Below, piece by piece: positions 26,078 through 35,545 of a stretch of 64,000 nt of DNA. Origin of the DNA: BD1-7 clade bacterium (GTDB lineage Bacteria; Pseudomonadota; Gammaproteobacteria; Pseudomonadales; DT-91); NCBI GenBank assembly GCA_902705835.1, contig CACSIN010000029.1, positions 142,810-206,809 of the forward strand, in the 5' to 3' direction. The translations under genes and the position numbers were made by a program. The notes under the pieces are model-generated. The model saw only the letters and a list, made by a program, of their open reading frames with translations. It had not been told where the DNA came from and searched no databases. The first letter of the stretch is position 1, and every line of letters starts with the position of its first letter.

Positions 26078-26386
26078 ATGAAACAGGTTTACACCCACTC
26101 GAATCTTGCCCTAGTTAACCGCGCCAAAGAATTACTCGAAGGCGCTGAAGTTCCTTGTAAAGTACAGCACGAATTTTCCACCTTTAGTGTTGGCGAAATT
26201 GCATCCATCGATTGCTGGCCTGAACTGTGGGTGCTCAACGACGCCGATGAACAGCGCGCCACCGAAGTCTTATCGATCATCACTGACCCGGCTGAACACA
26301 GCCAATGGCAGTGCCCGGAATGCGACGAAAAAAATGATGATAGTTTCGAAATATGTTGGCAGTGCAGCCATGAAAAAACGGCCTGA
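26078..26386 (+). CDS. DUF2007 protein with C-terminal zinc ribbon
   Basis: A 102-residue protein. The first 70 residues are a DUF2007 domain (VYTHSNLALVNRAKELLEGA; ELWVLNDADEQRA), a ferredoxin-like fold related to signal-transducing modules. A zinc ribbon WQCPECDEKND followed by ICWQCSH closes the protein. The role is unknown; such proteins are widespread in Gammaproteobacteria. It precedes recQ by 119 bases on the same strand. Confidence 0.82.
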   Translation: MKQVYTHSNLALVNRAKELLEGAEVPCKVQHEFSTFSVGEIASIDCWPELWVLNDADEQRATEVLSIITDPAEHSQWQCPECDEKNDDSFEICWQCSHEKTA

Positions 26387-26505
26387 AGAACCATCAAAAT
26401 ACCGCCACTTAAACAATCAGTAGAATAGCGGTATGATGCGGCGCGTTTACACGACGTAAAACCTAAAAACACCGGCCACGAAGGCCTCTACTGCTGCTAC
26501 TCAAC

Positions 26506-28656
26506 ATGTCTGAAACACCCGCCGCACAGGCCATATTACAGCAAACATTCGGCTACCCGGCGTTTCGGGGCGAGCAGGAATCTATCGTCAACGCCTTGAT
26601 TGACGGCCAGGATTGCCTCGTATTAATGCCAACCGGCGGCGGCAAGTCCCTGTGTTATCAAATTCCAGCCTTAGCACGCACCGGCATAGCCGTGGTTGTA
26701 TCGCCACTAATTGCATTGATGCAAGATCAAGTCGATGCTCTGCAGCAATTAGGTATTCCCGCTGCCTTCTTAAATTCCACCCTTGATTTCAACGCACAGC
26801 GCGCCATTGAGCAACAAATATGGCAAGGCCAGATCAAACTGCTTTACCTTGCCCCTGAACGTCTCAAAAACGAACAAACGTTAGCACTATTAAAACAATG
26901 CCATATCGCCCTATTCGCCATTGACGAGGCCCACTGTGTCTCGCAATGGGGCCATGATTTTCGTGCTGACTACCTCAGTTTGGGCATTCTGAAAGAGGCG
27001 TTCCCCAACGTCCCCCGCATTGCGCTAACAGCGACCGCCGACCAACGCACGCGCGACGAAATTGTCGAGCGCTTACATTTGCAACAGGCGAAGACCTATA
27101 TCGCCAGCTTTGATCGCCCCAATATCCAGTACCGCATCACCACCAAGCAGAACACCAAACAGCAGCTACTGCGCTTTATTAAAAATGAACACGATGGCGA
27201 AAGCGGCGTGATTTATTGTCTTTCGCGCAAAAAAGTTGAGGCAACAGCGGAGTGGTTATGCCAGCAAGGATTTGATGCCCTGCCTTACCACGCAGGGTTA
27301 CCCGCAACATTGCGGGCGCATCACCAACAGCGGTTTCTGCGTGAAGACGGCATCATTATGGTGGCAACCATTGCCTTCGGCATGGGTATTGATAAGCCCG
27401 ACGTGCGCTTTGTTGCCCACTTAGATTTACCCAAGAGCCTGGAAGCCTATTATCAAGAAACCGGCCGTGCCGGACGCGACGGTAATCCATCAACCGCGTG
27501 GATGGTTTACGGCCTGCAAGATGTCATCAAACTGCAGCAGATGCTCGATCAAAGCGACGGCAACGAACAGTTCAAACGTATTGAACGTCACAAGCTAGAC
27601 GCCATGCTGGGTCTTTGCGAAATCAACAGTTGCCGACGTCATGCGTTACTCCATTATTTTGGTGAAGAATCGCCAGAAACCTGCGGAAATTGTGATGCGT
27701 GCTTACAACCAGCCCCAACCTGGGACGCCACAACAGCCGCGCAAAAAGCCCTTAGCTGTGCGTACCGAACAGGCCAGCGTTATGGCGTTGCGCACCTAAT
27801 TGACGTACTACGCGGCGCCGACAACGATAAAATTCGTCAGGCGGGCCATCAGACGGTATCCACCTACGGTATCGGTAAAGATCTAACAGCAAACGAATGG
27901 CGCTCAGTATTTCGTCAATTGGTTGCCCGCGGATTTTTGAATGTCGATATGGCTGGCTATGGAGGCATACACTTAACGGCGAAAAGCCGACCGGTTTTAC
28001 GCGGTGACGAAACCCTGCAATTACGTAAAGAAATCCAAGAGAAAACCGCTGGCCAACGCCGAACCAAGCCCCAAAACCAGTTACGCGAAGAAGATCACGC
28101 TCTCTGGGATGCGCTCCGAGGTTGCCGCAAACAACTGGCCGAAGAGCACAACGTGCCACCGTATGTTATTTTCCACGACGCAACACTCATGGAAATGATC
28201 ACCTACCTGCCCACCACAAAACAAGCGCTACTCAACATTAGCGGTGTCGGCCAAAGCAAGCTGGATCGTTTTGGCCAAGCGTTTCTGACGGTTTTAGAAC
28301 AATTCGACGACGATCGCCGCAGCCTTGCCTATGATGCCCGCGATGCAGAAATGCACGAGGTATTCAGCCTGTTTAAAGCAGGAATGGACGTCTCACAGAT
28401 TAGCCAACAACGCACAATGCCAGTTCATTTGGTTTACGCCCATCTTGCTGAAAAAATCCGAAGCGGCGACATTGACGTCAGTGAAGTGCTTGATATCACT
28501 GATGCTGAAAGACATGTTATCGAAGATAAACTTCTAGAATATGATGCCGACTCGCCAGGATTCAATTACCAAGCCGTATTCCAAGCGCTCGATAATGAAT
28601 ACCCAACAGGTCTTATCCGCTGTGTTCATGCAGGAATGACAGCAGAAACCGAATAG
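26506..28656 (+). CDS. recQ: ATP-dependent DNA helicase RecQ, long form
   Basis: A 716-residue superfamily 2 helicase. In order: Walker A PTGGGKS (42-48), DEAH box ([16 protein letters not shown]), the motif VI region ([12 protein letters not shown]), an RQC zinc-binding part ([22 protein letters not shown]), an HRDC domain around 525-600, and a further C-terminal helical domain ([20 protein letters not shown]) like the HTH_40-type tail of some long RecQ proteins. E. coli RecQ is about 610 residues, so the last 100 are an extension. RecQ unwinds DNA 3'-5' in recombination and fork repair. Confidence 0.95.
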   Translation: MSETPAAQAILQQTFGYPAFRGEQESIVNALIDGQDCLVLMPTGGGKSLCYQIPALARTGIAVVVSPLIALMQDQVDALQQLGIPAAFLNSTLDFNAQRAIEQQIWQGQIKLLYLAPERLKNEQTLALLKQCHIALFAIDEAHCVSQWGHDFRADYLSLGILKEAFPNVPRIALTATADQRTRDEIVERLHLQQAKTYIASFDRPNIQYRITTKQNTKQQLLRFIKNEHDGESGVIYCLSRKKVEATAEWLCQQGFDALPYHAGLPATLRAHHQQRFLREDGIIMVATIAFGMGIDKPDVRFVAHLDLPKSLEAYYQETGRAGRDGNPSTAWMVYGLQDVIKLQQMLDQSDGNEQFKRIERHKLDAMLGLCEINSCRRHALLHYFGEESPETCGNCDACLQPAPTWDATTAAQKALSCAYRTGQRYGVAHLIDVLRGADNDKIRQAGHQTVSTYGIGKDLTANEWRSVFRQLVARGFLNVDMAGYGGIHLTAKSRPVLRGDETLQLRKEIQEKTAGQRRTKPQNQLREEDHALWDALRGCRKQLAEEHNVPPYVIFHDATLMEMITYLPTTKQALLNISGVGQSKLDRFGQAFLTVLEQFDDDRRSLAYDARDAEMHEVFSLFKAGMDVSQISQQRTMPVHLVYAHLAEKIRSGDIDVSEVLDITDAERHVIEDKLLEYDADSPGFNYQAVFQALDNEYPTGLIRCVHAGMTAETE

Positions 28657-29127
28657 TCAATGTGGGCGACGCACTCGCTCCGTGCCGAACCCTGCCGATT
28701 CAAGCATATGTGCTAGTCGCTTTGCTTCCAGTTCGACATACGTAATATCGTCTATCGAAAACGCTGTTTTTCGCGGTTTCATGCAACTAAAGTTGACCGT
28801 TCCCCATACAGATCCGCCTAAGCATATCGGCGCACTGATATAAGCTTCGAGGGGCAACGACTGATAAAGAGGGTGATTGTGCAGGGTCGAATCGGAATCT
28901 ATCGCATTAAGCGCTAGCGTTACACCTGTTTCAACCACTTCCCGGCAATAAGTTTTCTTGAGCGGAAAAGCCTCATCGGCGACAAAAACACCGGTTTTTG
29001 ACGATACTGCGACGATTTCATATTGCTCGTCTTGAATGCGGGACACAATGCCCATCGACAGCCCAAGACGCTGTCGTCCCTCATCAACGACCCTGTTACA
29101 TGATTGCCTGAAACCGGGTGGGTACAT
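28657..29127 (-). CDS. GAF-domain protein
   Basis: A 156-residue single GAF domain. The pattern includes GLSMGIVSRIQDEQYEIVAV, CREVVETG, APICLGGSVWGTVNFS and a final helix. GAF domains bind small ligands or sense redox state; no output domain is attached, so it may act on a partner. It ends immediately next to recQ in a convergent arrangement. The start at 29127 has AAGGAATTC upstream. Confidence 0.78.
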   Translation of the reverse strand: MYPPGFRQSCNRVVDEGRQRLGLSMGIVSRIQDEQYEIVAVSSKTGVFVADEAFPLKKTYCREVVETGVTLALNAIDSDSTLHNHPLYQSLPLEAYISAPICLGGSVWGTVNFSCMKPRKTAFSIDDITYVELEAKRLAHMLESAGFGTERVRRPH

Positions 29128-29574
29128 AGTGAATTCCTTTCTAATCTGACTAAATTAGATCATACGTTCGTCAAACAAACGACTGTCTGTCTTTTTCATC
29201 TGTATTACTGCATAAAAAATAGGAGCTTTACAGGCGGTTGCGGCAAACAAATATTAACAAATACTCAGCCTAAAAAAGCACCCTTCTGCGAATCAATTTT
29301 GGCGTTTCATCCGAGTGTTTTATTACATAGCTGTAAGTATTCTTTTGTACACCATGATAAGGCCTGTTACACATCAAATTTAGCCAAAATAGATCGTCCA
29401 TTTGGATGATTTTGATAAGCGTTTTACGCTAGAATTCGGTCTCCCAGGGTCAATATCAACGCTGTTTGCGTCAAATCAGACTAATCAGTGATAATTGCCA
29501 GGGTGGCAACCGAGGTATGACAAACCCACCTTCGTCTTGTCCAACAGTACCCCAAACCATGCAATAGAATCGCT
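29128..29574. other. Divergent intergenic region, 447 bases
   Basis: It separates the GAF gene from the divergent flavoprotein gene and must hold both promoters. An inverted repeat TCTAAT/ATTAGA with an 8-base spacer (29140-29159) lies just upstream of the GAF start and could be an operator. No gene or RNA is recognised. Confidence 0.45.
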
Positions 29575-31287
29575 ATGTTGAAATCTTTGATTGATAAAAT
29601 TCGCTACCGCGAGCCTTACCAAGAACAACACATGGTCATCGACCAGCCGGATAAATTCCGCTGGGACACAGTGACCGACCTCGCCATTGCTGGATTTGGC
29701 GGCGCAGGTGCTGCTTGTGCACTGGAAGCGGAATCCCAAGGATTGAGAACCATGGTGATCGACCGCTTTCAAGGCGGCGGCGCCACGACGATATCTGGCG
29801 GCATCTACTATGCTGGCGGCGGTACTCGAATACAGAAAGAAGCCGGCATCGAAGATAGCCCGGAAAACATGTTTAATTATCTGAAACGTGAAGTTCAAGG
29901 TGCGGTCAGCGACGATACCTTAAAACAATTCTGCGATCAGAGTGTGGACAACTTTGATTGGATGGAAGCCAACGGTGTTCCGTTTGACGCCAGCTTTTGC
30001 CCCTTCAAAACCTCCTATCCGCCAGATCATTTCTTCTTTTACTACTCCGGTAACGAGTCTTTTGCGCCTTATAACAAAGACGCAACACCGGCCGCACGTG
30101 GTCACCGCGGTCATCGTAAGGGCATCTCCGGCGCGGCTATTTTTGAACCACTACGCGACTCTGTGTTGAAAAAAGACATCGACGTGCGCACACAAACCAA
30201 ATTGGTGTCATTACTCACCAACACGGATGGCGATGTTATTGGGCTGAAAGCAATTGAAGTTAAAGACAGCTTTTTCGGCAAAATTACCCATCGCGTTCTC
30301 AATAAATTATCGACACTGCTTCGCTACATGGCGCTGTACTGGCCGCCACTCTTTAATTTAATGGGCATGCTCAGTGAAAAAGTGGAAATGGCCAGCGGCC
30401 GCAGCTTGTATGTTCGCGCCAATAAAGGCGTAGTATTGGCAACCGGTGGTTTTTACAGCAACCAAAAAATGGTCAAGGAGCACGCACCGAACTTTGTTGG
30501 CGGCAGCCCGCTTGGCACCCTAGCGGATGACGGTTCTGGTATTAAAATGGCAATCGACCTTGGCGCCCAATCCGAATTGATGGATAGCGTCTCTGCTTGG
30601 CGTTTCATTAACCCACCAACGTCGTTCGCCAAGGGCATTTTGGTCGGTCCATCCGGCAAACGCATCTGTAACGAACTGTTATATGGCGCGCAAGTTGGTG
30701 AGCGCATGATGCGCGATCATGACGGCAAGGCATGGGTCATCCTTGATGAGGCGACCTACAAACAAGCACGCAAAGATCTCACCCTCAAGCGCGCACTTTG
30801 GTTTCATGTGTTACTCGGCGGAATGTATCTATGGTGTGGCAGCAAAAAAGCCAACTCAATTCGAGGCTTGGCCGTTAAGCTCGGCGTAGACCCAGAAGCC
30901 ATGGCCGACTCGGTCAAAGCTTACAACACGGTTGCGCAAAGCGATGATGTTGACCCGATGGGTAAACCCAAAGATTTCATGACCGCTATCGAGAATGGTC
31001 CGTTTTATGCGATTGATGCATCGTATGACTACTTCTATGTGCCTTGTCCGTCCCTGACATTGGGTGGCCTGAAAGTAAACGAAGCCTCGGGCGCTGTTGT
31101 GACAGAAAACGGCGATGACATCAAAGGGCTGTATGCTATCGGCCGCACCGCGGTGGGCATTCCTTCAAGAGGCTACGTCAGCGGACTATCCATTGCAGAC
31201 TGCGTCTTTTCTGGTCGCAGGGCGGCTCGCCATGCAGCGGAAAACAGTAACACTGTGGTCGACTTTCAGCAGGCAACCGGCACCTAA
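29575..31287 (+). CDS. FAD-dependent oxidoreductase, 3-ketosteroid dehydrogenase/flavocytochrome-like
   Basis: A 570-residue flavoprotein. The FAD-binding GFGGAGA motif starts at residue 40, followed by VIDRFQGGGATTISGGIYYA. The substrate-domain segment and the closing GRTAVGIPSRGYVSGLSIAD resemble 3-ketosteroid Δ1-/Δ4(5α)-dehydrogenases and related succinate-dehydrogenase-like flavoproteins. A hydrophobic stretch near 255-270 (LLRYMALYWPPLFNLMGML) is unusual and may contact membrane lipid. It likely introduces a double bond in a steroid or similar substrate; specificity cannot be read. A strong terminator follows. Confidence 0.82.
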   Translation: MLKSLIDKIRYREPYQEQHMVIDQPDKFRWDTVTDLAIAGFGGAGAACALEAESQGLRTMVIDRFQGGGATTISGGIYYAGGGTRIQKEAGIEDSPENMFNYLKREVQGAVSDDTLKQFCDQSVDNFDWMEANGVPFDASFCPFKTSYPPDHFFFYYSGNESFAPYNKDATPAARGHRGHRKGISGAAIFEPLRDSVLKKDIDVRTQTKLVSLLTNTDGDVIGLKAIEVKDSFFGKITHRVLNKLSTLLRYMALYWPPLFNLMGMLSEKVEMASGRSLYVRANKGVVLATGGFYSNQKMVKEHAPNFVGGSPLGTLADDGSGIKMAIDLGAQSELMDSVSAWRFINPPTSFAKGILVGPSGKRICNELLYGAQVGERMMRDHDGKAWVILDEATYKQARKDLTLKRALWFHVLLGGMYLWCGSKKANSIRGLAVKLGVDPEAMADSVKAYNTVAQSDDVDPMGKPKDFMTAIENGPFYAIDASYDYFYVPCPSLTLGGLKVNEASGAVVTENGDDIKGLYAIGRTAVGIPSRGYVSGLSIADCVFSGRRAARHAAENSNTVVDFQQATGT

Positions 31288-31319
31288 TATCCAACAACCG
31301 AACACGACAAGTTAAATTT

Positions 31320-31349
31320 ACACGGGGTCTTATGACCCCGTGTTTGTTT
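31320..31349 (+). terminator. Rho-independent terminator after the KstD-like flavoprotein
   Basis: ACACGGGGTC (31320-31329), loop TTAT, and GACCCCGTGT (31334-31343) form a perfect 10-bp stem followed by TTGTTTG. Confidence 0.88.
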
Positions 31350-31471
31350 GTGCTGGCTTGACCGCCTTGTTATGATCCCTACAGGCAAATAATGCGTGAT
31401 TAGAGTCACATAACGATAATGCTCAATGCCGCCACAATGACATTAGTAACAAAGACACAAGGTTGAAGGAT

Positions 31472-32593
31472 ATGCTCCGACAGTATCTGCCAGTGATTAT
31501 ACTGTTCGTATCATTCGGCATATTATCCGCCCAGGCACAATCACCCGCCCCCTCTGTCGCAGATCTACAAACCCAGCTAAGTGCTATCGATGGTGAGATA
31601 CAACAGCAAACAGCGCGGAATGAAACTTTCACTAAAGATTTAGCCACGTTAAAAAAGACGGCCCGCAATCTGAAAACTGAGGTTTTGAATCAGCAAATTG
31701 CGCTGAAACAGTTGGATCGCCAAGCGAAAAAAATTCGAGTTTTATCAGCAAACCCCGACAGTGCAGAAACCCAAGAAAAACTCAATAAAGTTGCCTATCG
31801 ACGCAAGGTTACTGAGCTGGAGCTAGCCAACAATGAACAATTACAGGCCCTAAAGCAGGCTGATATCCAATCCCTAAAAGACCGTATCGCCCTGCAAAAC
31901 CGTGCTATTACAGACTTACAACGCAAGCAACGCCGTTTGCAGAGCCAACAGCAACAGTTACTCAGCCAACAGAAAAAACAAGCCGAAGAAAATCAACGAC
32001 AAGCCAAAATTGCCCGCCAACGAGAAGTTGAGGCTGCCGCCGAAAGACAGCGCCAATTAGCCTTGAAGAAATCCAACTCTGAAAAGCTGCAACACCAACT
32101 GCAACAGCAACAACTCGATCAGCAAAATCGAGCCCGAGAGCAAGAAAAAAATCGCCTAGCAGCAAAACGACAAGCTAAAGAGCGCGCAGCCGTGCAGCAA
32201 CAAGAAATGACAGACCAAAGCTTCGTCGACAAACAACAACGTTTAATTGCCGAAAATGCACACCTACCACAAGCTGAAGCAGCACTGAATATTGCCAAAG
32301 CCTGGGCTCAAGACCCATTGGATGACGCCCCCAAATACGGCCATCAATTAACACTCATGGTGAGCAACCCATCAGGCAGCAAAGCCAACCCCATCGCCGA
32401 ACTACAGCATCTAGGTAACAATCAGTACACAGGCCGCCTGAAGATCAAAAAGGGCCGCCAAGAGTTTATCGTCGGCGACCATAAATACACCAAATTGGTT
32501 GCCAAACACTTCAACAATCTTGAATGTATCGTTGTGGTGGATGCCCGCGGAAACCGTCCAGAGTTCAAGCTCATGGTTGCACCGGATATTTGA
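31472..32593 (+). CDS. Secreted coiled-coil protein of unknown function
   Basis: A 373-residue exported protein: signal peptide (YLPVIILFVSFGILSAQA-Q), then about 225 residues of Gln-, Lys- and Arg-rich heptad sequence forming a long coiled coil (for example LQRKQRRLQSQQQQLLSQQK), and a compact C-terminal domain of about 100 residues (YGHQLTLMVSNPSG to LMVAPDI). The layout recalls EnvC or TolA-like envelope proteins, but no LytM or TonB-C motif is visible. The ATG at 31472 is used; a TTG at 31463 is an alternative. Confidence 0.72.
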   Translation: MLRQYLPVIILFVSFGILSAQAQSPAPSVADLQTQLSAIDGEIQQQTARNETFTKDLATLKKTARNLKTEVLNQQIALKQLDRQAKKIRVLSANPDSAETQEKLNKVAYRRKVTELELANNEQLQALKQADIQSLKDRIALQNRAITDLQRKQRRLQSQQQQLLSQQKKQAEENQRQAKIARQREVEAAAERQRQLALKKSNSEKLQHQLQQQQLDQQNRAREQEKNRLAAKRQAKERAAVQQQEMTDQSFVDKQQRLIAENAHLPQAEAALNIAKAWAQDPLDDAPKYGHQLTLMVSNPSGSKANPIAELQHLGNNQYTGRLKIKKGRQEFIVGDHKYTKLVAKHFNNLECIVVVDARGNRPEFKLMVAPDI

Positions 32594-32659
32594 TATCCCC
32601 CTGTCAGAGTTGATTTCTGATAGAATGAACGGGTTTATATCCAGAATGAAGTAAGCCCG

Positions 32660-33157
32660 ATGAGCGACCAGAAAACCCGAGAATTTACCGAAAAAACCCT
32701 CACGCCACTGTTGATCAGCTCAATTGGCATCGCAAAGGCGGAGCTTACTGATGATGAGTTCAACAAACTCGATATCCCTGCCCTTCAGCGCTATACCTTT
32801 CTGCTTGCTGAATGTGTTCCGGTTGAATACCTGATTGATAAAAATTTTGTGCGTCACGGCATTCACGGACTGATTAGTGGCTGGCCGGTGGAACAGACTG
32901 TCATGCATGTGTTCTTACTGTACATCTACCGTCTTAGCGAACGCAGCTCCAAGCACCCGCTAGAAAAAGGTGTGATTCGCCAACAAATTCTCGGTGTTTT
33001 ACCGATTTTTGAATCTGCTACCGAAAAAGGCTTGATCGCACTCGACGCTTACGACCGCAATGCTGATGCCCTCGCACATGTTGCGGACGATACGCCAGAA
33101 GTACCGGCAATTTTTAACGCCCTCGCAGTAGAGTACAGTAAACACGAACCGCAATAA
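32660..33157 (+). CDS. Conserved helical protein of unknown function
   Basis: A 165-residue, mostly helical, soluble protein. Distinct segments are VPVEYLIDKNFVRHGIHGLI and VMHVFLLYIYRLSERSS. I do not recognise the family. It lies 11 bases before the TerB-like gene and the two form an operon, so a joint role in an envelope or metal-stress response is possible but not shown. Confidence 0.65.
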   Translation: MSDQKTREFTEKTLTPLLISSIGIAKAELTDDEFNKLDIPALQRYTFLLAECVPVEYLIDKNFVRHGIHGLISGWPVEQTVMHVFLLYIYRLSERSSKHPLEKGVIRQQILGVLPIFESATEKGLIALDAYDRNADALAHVADDTPEVPAIFNALAVEYSKHEPQ

Positions 33158-33168
33158 CGAGATCCCCG

Positions 33169-33618
33169 ATGATTAAAGCCATTCAGCAGTTTTTTGAGCA
33201 AAGCCTGACATCCACAAGCCCCCACTCAGAAGACGAATTGAATCTGGCAACGGCGGCATTGCTCGTTGAAGTGATGGTGGCAGATGATCACGGCGGCGAG
33301 CTTGAGCGGGCGCAACTGATCAAACTGTTGGAAAATGAATTCGATGTCGCTGCCGGTCATGTCGAAGAATTACTGGCTCATGCTGAAGCATCCGTGAAAG
33401 AATCGAACGATCTGTATCAGTTCACCCGCCAAATCAACGACAACTTCCAATACCCGGAAAAAACCCATCTGATCGAAGCACTATGGCGCATTGCTTATGC
33501 CGATGGCCGATTAGATAAATACGAAGAGTATACGATTCGTAAAATCAGTGAACTGCTGTATGTCCACCACAATGATTTTATCAAAGCTAAAATAACGGCT
33601 CGGTCATCAAACGCTTAG
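33169..33618 (+). CDS. TerB-like (tellurite resistance TerB family) protein
   Basis: A 149-residue helical protein. The TerB pattern is visible: ATAALLVEVMVADDHGGELE in the first half and IEALWRIAYADGRLDKYEEY in the second, each with the acidic metal-binding loop of the family. Such proteins are cytoplasmic and occur singly in many proteobacteria; the name does not prove tellurite resistance. Second gene of a two-gene operon. Confidence 0.82.
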   Translation: MIKAIQQFFEQSLTSTSPHSEDELNLATAALLVEVMVADDHGGELERAQLIKLLENEFDVAAGHVEELLAHAEASVKESNDLYQFTRQINDNFQYPEKTHLIEALWRIAYADGRLDKYEEYTIRKISELLYVHHNDFIKAKITARSSNA

Positions 33619-33683
33619 TCAGCAGGGCCGATAAATCACACAGACCCCGCTATCAAATCTGTTGTAGCCAATACTACCAACCG

Positions 33684-34184
33684 CTATGCCCAGCTTTCTT
33701 GCGGAACATCTGTAATTCGCTTCACGTGCCAGCTTTCGGCATGCAAGCTGTGCTTTTTACTGCTGCCAGTGCAATGCAAGGCCATATTATCCACCCAGCC
33801 CTCATAAGGCAGGCGAATCCGCGCAGACAACAAGGCAGACAATCCCCCTTGGGTGTCCTCCTCATCAACTAACACGGCATGCTCACCGTTGGCATCGGTA
33901 TAACGCATCACTAAGCCGATGGGTTTTCCCGGCGCGAATGAACAACGCACCCAAAGGCTGACATCAAGGTCGAGGAATTGCTGTGTTTTATTGGGTGTCT
34001 CTTTTTTATCGGATTTACGGCCGGATAAGCTAAAACCTTTGTCCGAATGTTTCTTCTGCGTTTTGGTTGATTGTGCTTTTGCCAGGCGCCACAACGCATC
34101 GGCATAATAGCGCTGAGGTACGTCGACCAGACAATAGCCACACAACAGCCCAATCGGTAGCTTTTCCATAAGCTTCGCATTCAT
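33684..34184 (-). CDS. Conserved protein of unknown function
   Basis: A 166-residue soluble protein without recognised domain. The centre (residues 35-70) is Lys/Ser-rich and likely disordered; the second half reads as β-strands (LVMRYTDANGEHAVLVDEED, RIRLPYEGWVDNMALHC). CAGGGTGTGAAGC upstream is a plausible ribosome-binding site. It converges on the TerB pair. Confidence 0.55.
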   Translation of the reverse strand: MNAKLMEKLPIGLLCGYCLVDVPQRYYADALWRLAKAQSTKTQKKHSDKGFSLSGRKSDKKETPNKTQQFLDLDVSLWVRCSFAPGKPIGLVMRYTDANGEHAVLVDEEDTQGGLSALLSARIRLPYEGWVDNMALHCTGSSKKHSLHAESWHVKRITDVPQESWA

Positions 34185-34432
34185 GCTTCACACCCTGTGG
34201 TTATTTTTTGAGACCGATGTACATCGCACCCATCGGGGTCATAAATATAGGCGTATTGGCAACGACCTCAACCACCATATGGCGATAGGATTAGTCTTTT
34301 TGGCAATAATAATTCTGTCATCTTATGATGAAAATGTAGCGCATTAGCCGCCAGCCGGTCGATATTGGCATTGAAACCGATAAAACCCCGAGTATACTTT
34401 CAGCTTTTTACGTTGCACCAAAACTGCCTACA

Positions 34433-35365
34433 ATGAAAATAAATCCGCTCTATCATCCGAAGTACTTTCCGACTTGGATTGCCTTGTTTTTAATGCGTTG
34501 CCTGGTCAGCCTGCCGCTACCAATTTGGCAAAAGATCGGGGTGGGTATCGGCTTGGTGCTGAATAAATTCGCTAAAAGTCGCCGCGGCGTTGCTGAGGTC
34601 AACGTCGATCTTGCGTTCCCGGATCTGAGTCCGCAAGACAAAGACGCCATGGTCAAAAAGATCGTCATCAACACTACATTGGGCATTCTTGAGGCCTTTT
34701 ACAGTTGGTGGGCCAGTGATAAAGACGTCGAGCGTCGAAGCACAGTCAAAAACCTGGATATCCTCGAAGACGCACTCAAAGATGACCGCGGCGTTTTGTT
34801 AGTCGGCGCTCACTTTAGTACGTTAGATCTATCAGGCCGGGTAATGGGCGTTCGCAAGAAAGTCGACATTACCTATCGTGCACAAGACAAAAATCCGGTG
34901 TTCAATCATGTGATGAATACCTGTCGCCAACAACACTTCAAACACCTGATAGAAAAACGCGAAATGCGAAAAATGGTGCGAAACCTGAAAAAGGGTGAAG
35001 TGGTTTGGTATGCACCGGATCAAGACTTTGGCCGTAAGGGGTCTGTTTTTGCCCCTTTTTTTGGTGTTGATACCGCCACCATCACAACCATCGGCAAGCT
35101 GGTCAAGGTCACAGGGGCTAAAGTCTTGTTCTTTAGCCACTTTCGCTACGGTACCGGCAAAGATACCCATTACGTCGGCACCGTATTGGATCCGTTTAAC
35201 GACGGCTTCAATGATGATGACGTAAACAATGCAACGCTATTGAATAAAGCACTGGAAGATGTGCTGCGCCAAGAAGACCCGACCCAATATTTTTGGGTAC
35301 ACAAACGTTTTAAAACACGCCCGGATCCATCCGAGCCGAGCCCTTACAAAAAAAAGGCAAACTAA
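34433..35365 (+). CDS. Lipid A biosynthesis acyltransferase (LpxL/HtrB-like)
   Basis: A 310-residue, membrane-anchored acyltransferase. It shows the N-terminal hydrophobic helix, the catalytic H-X4-D motif in GAHFSTLDLSG (about 125-135), and YAPDQDFGRKGSVFAPFFG, typical of the lauroyl/myristoyl transferases that add secondary acyl chains to Kdo2-lipid A. It confirms a Gram-negative outer membrane. Which of LpxL, LpxM or LpxP it represents cannot be decided from sequence alone. Confidence 0.93.
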   Translation: MKINPLYHPKYFPTWIALFLMRCLVSLPLPIWQKIGVGIGLVLNKFAKSRRGVAEVNVDLAFPDLSPQDKDAMVKKIVINTTLGILEAFYSWWASDKDVERRSTVKNLDILEDALKDDRGVLLVGAHFSTLDLSGRVMGVRKKVDITYRAQDKNPVFNHVMNTCRQQHFKHLIEKREMRKMVRNLKKGEVVWYAPDQDFGRKGSVFAPFFGVDTATITTIGKLVKVTGAKVLFFSHFRYGTGKDTHYVGTVLDPFNDGFNDDDVNNATLLNKALEDVLRQEDPTQYFWVHKRFKTRPDPSEPSPYKKKAN

Positions 35366-35545
35366 CTTCATCGCGCTATCATGGGGTGCGAATAAGCGCC
35401 GGGGTACAGCACCCTCGTCACGAACCCGACAGAGATAAGCCCTGATATTTCTGCATTGCCACCGATGTTAGACAATCGGGGGAAATGCGGCCCTCTACAA
35501 ACAACACGTACCAAGCCAGATTTACCAAGAGTAAATACGTTCGGA

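Noticed and set aside
34201..34278. 25-codon minus-strand ORF (MVVEVVANTPIFMTPMGAMY...)
   Set aside because: No ribosome-binding site and no recognised family; another frame over the same bases looks like the end of a VOC protein (YIYDPDG), but it is too short to support a remnant.
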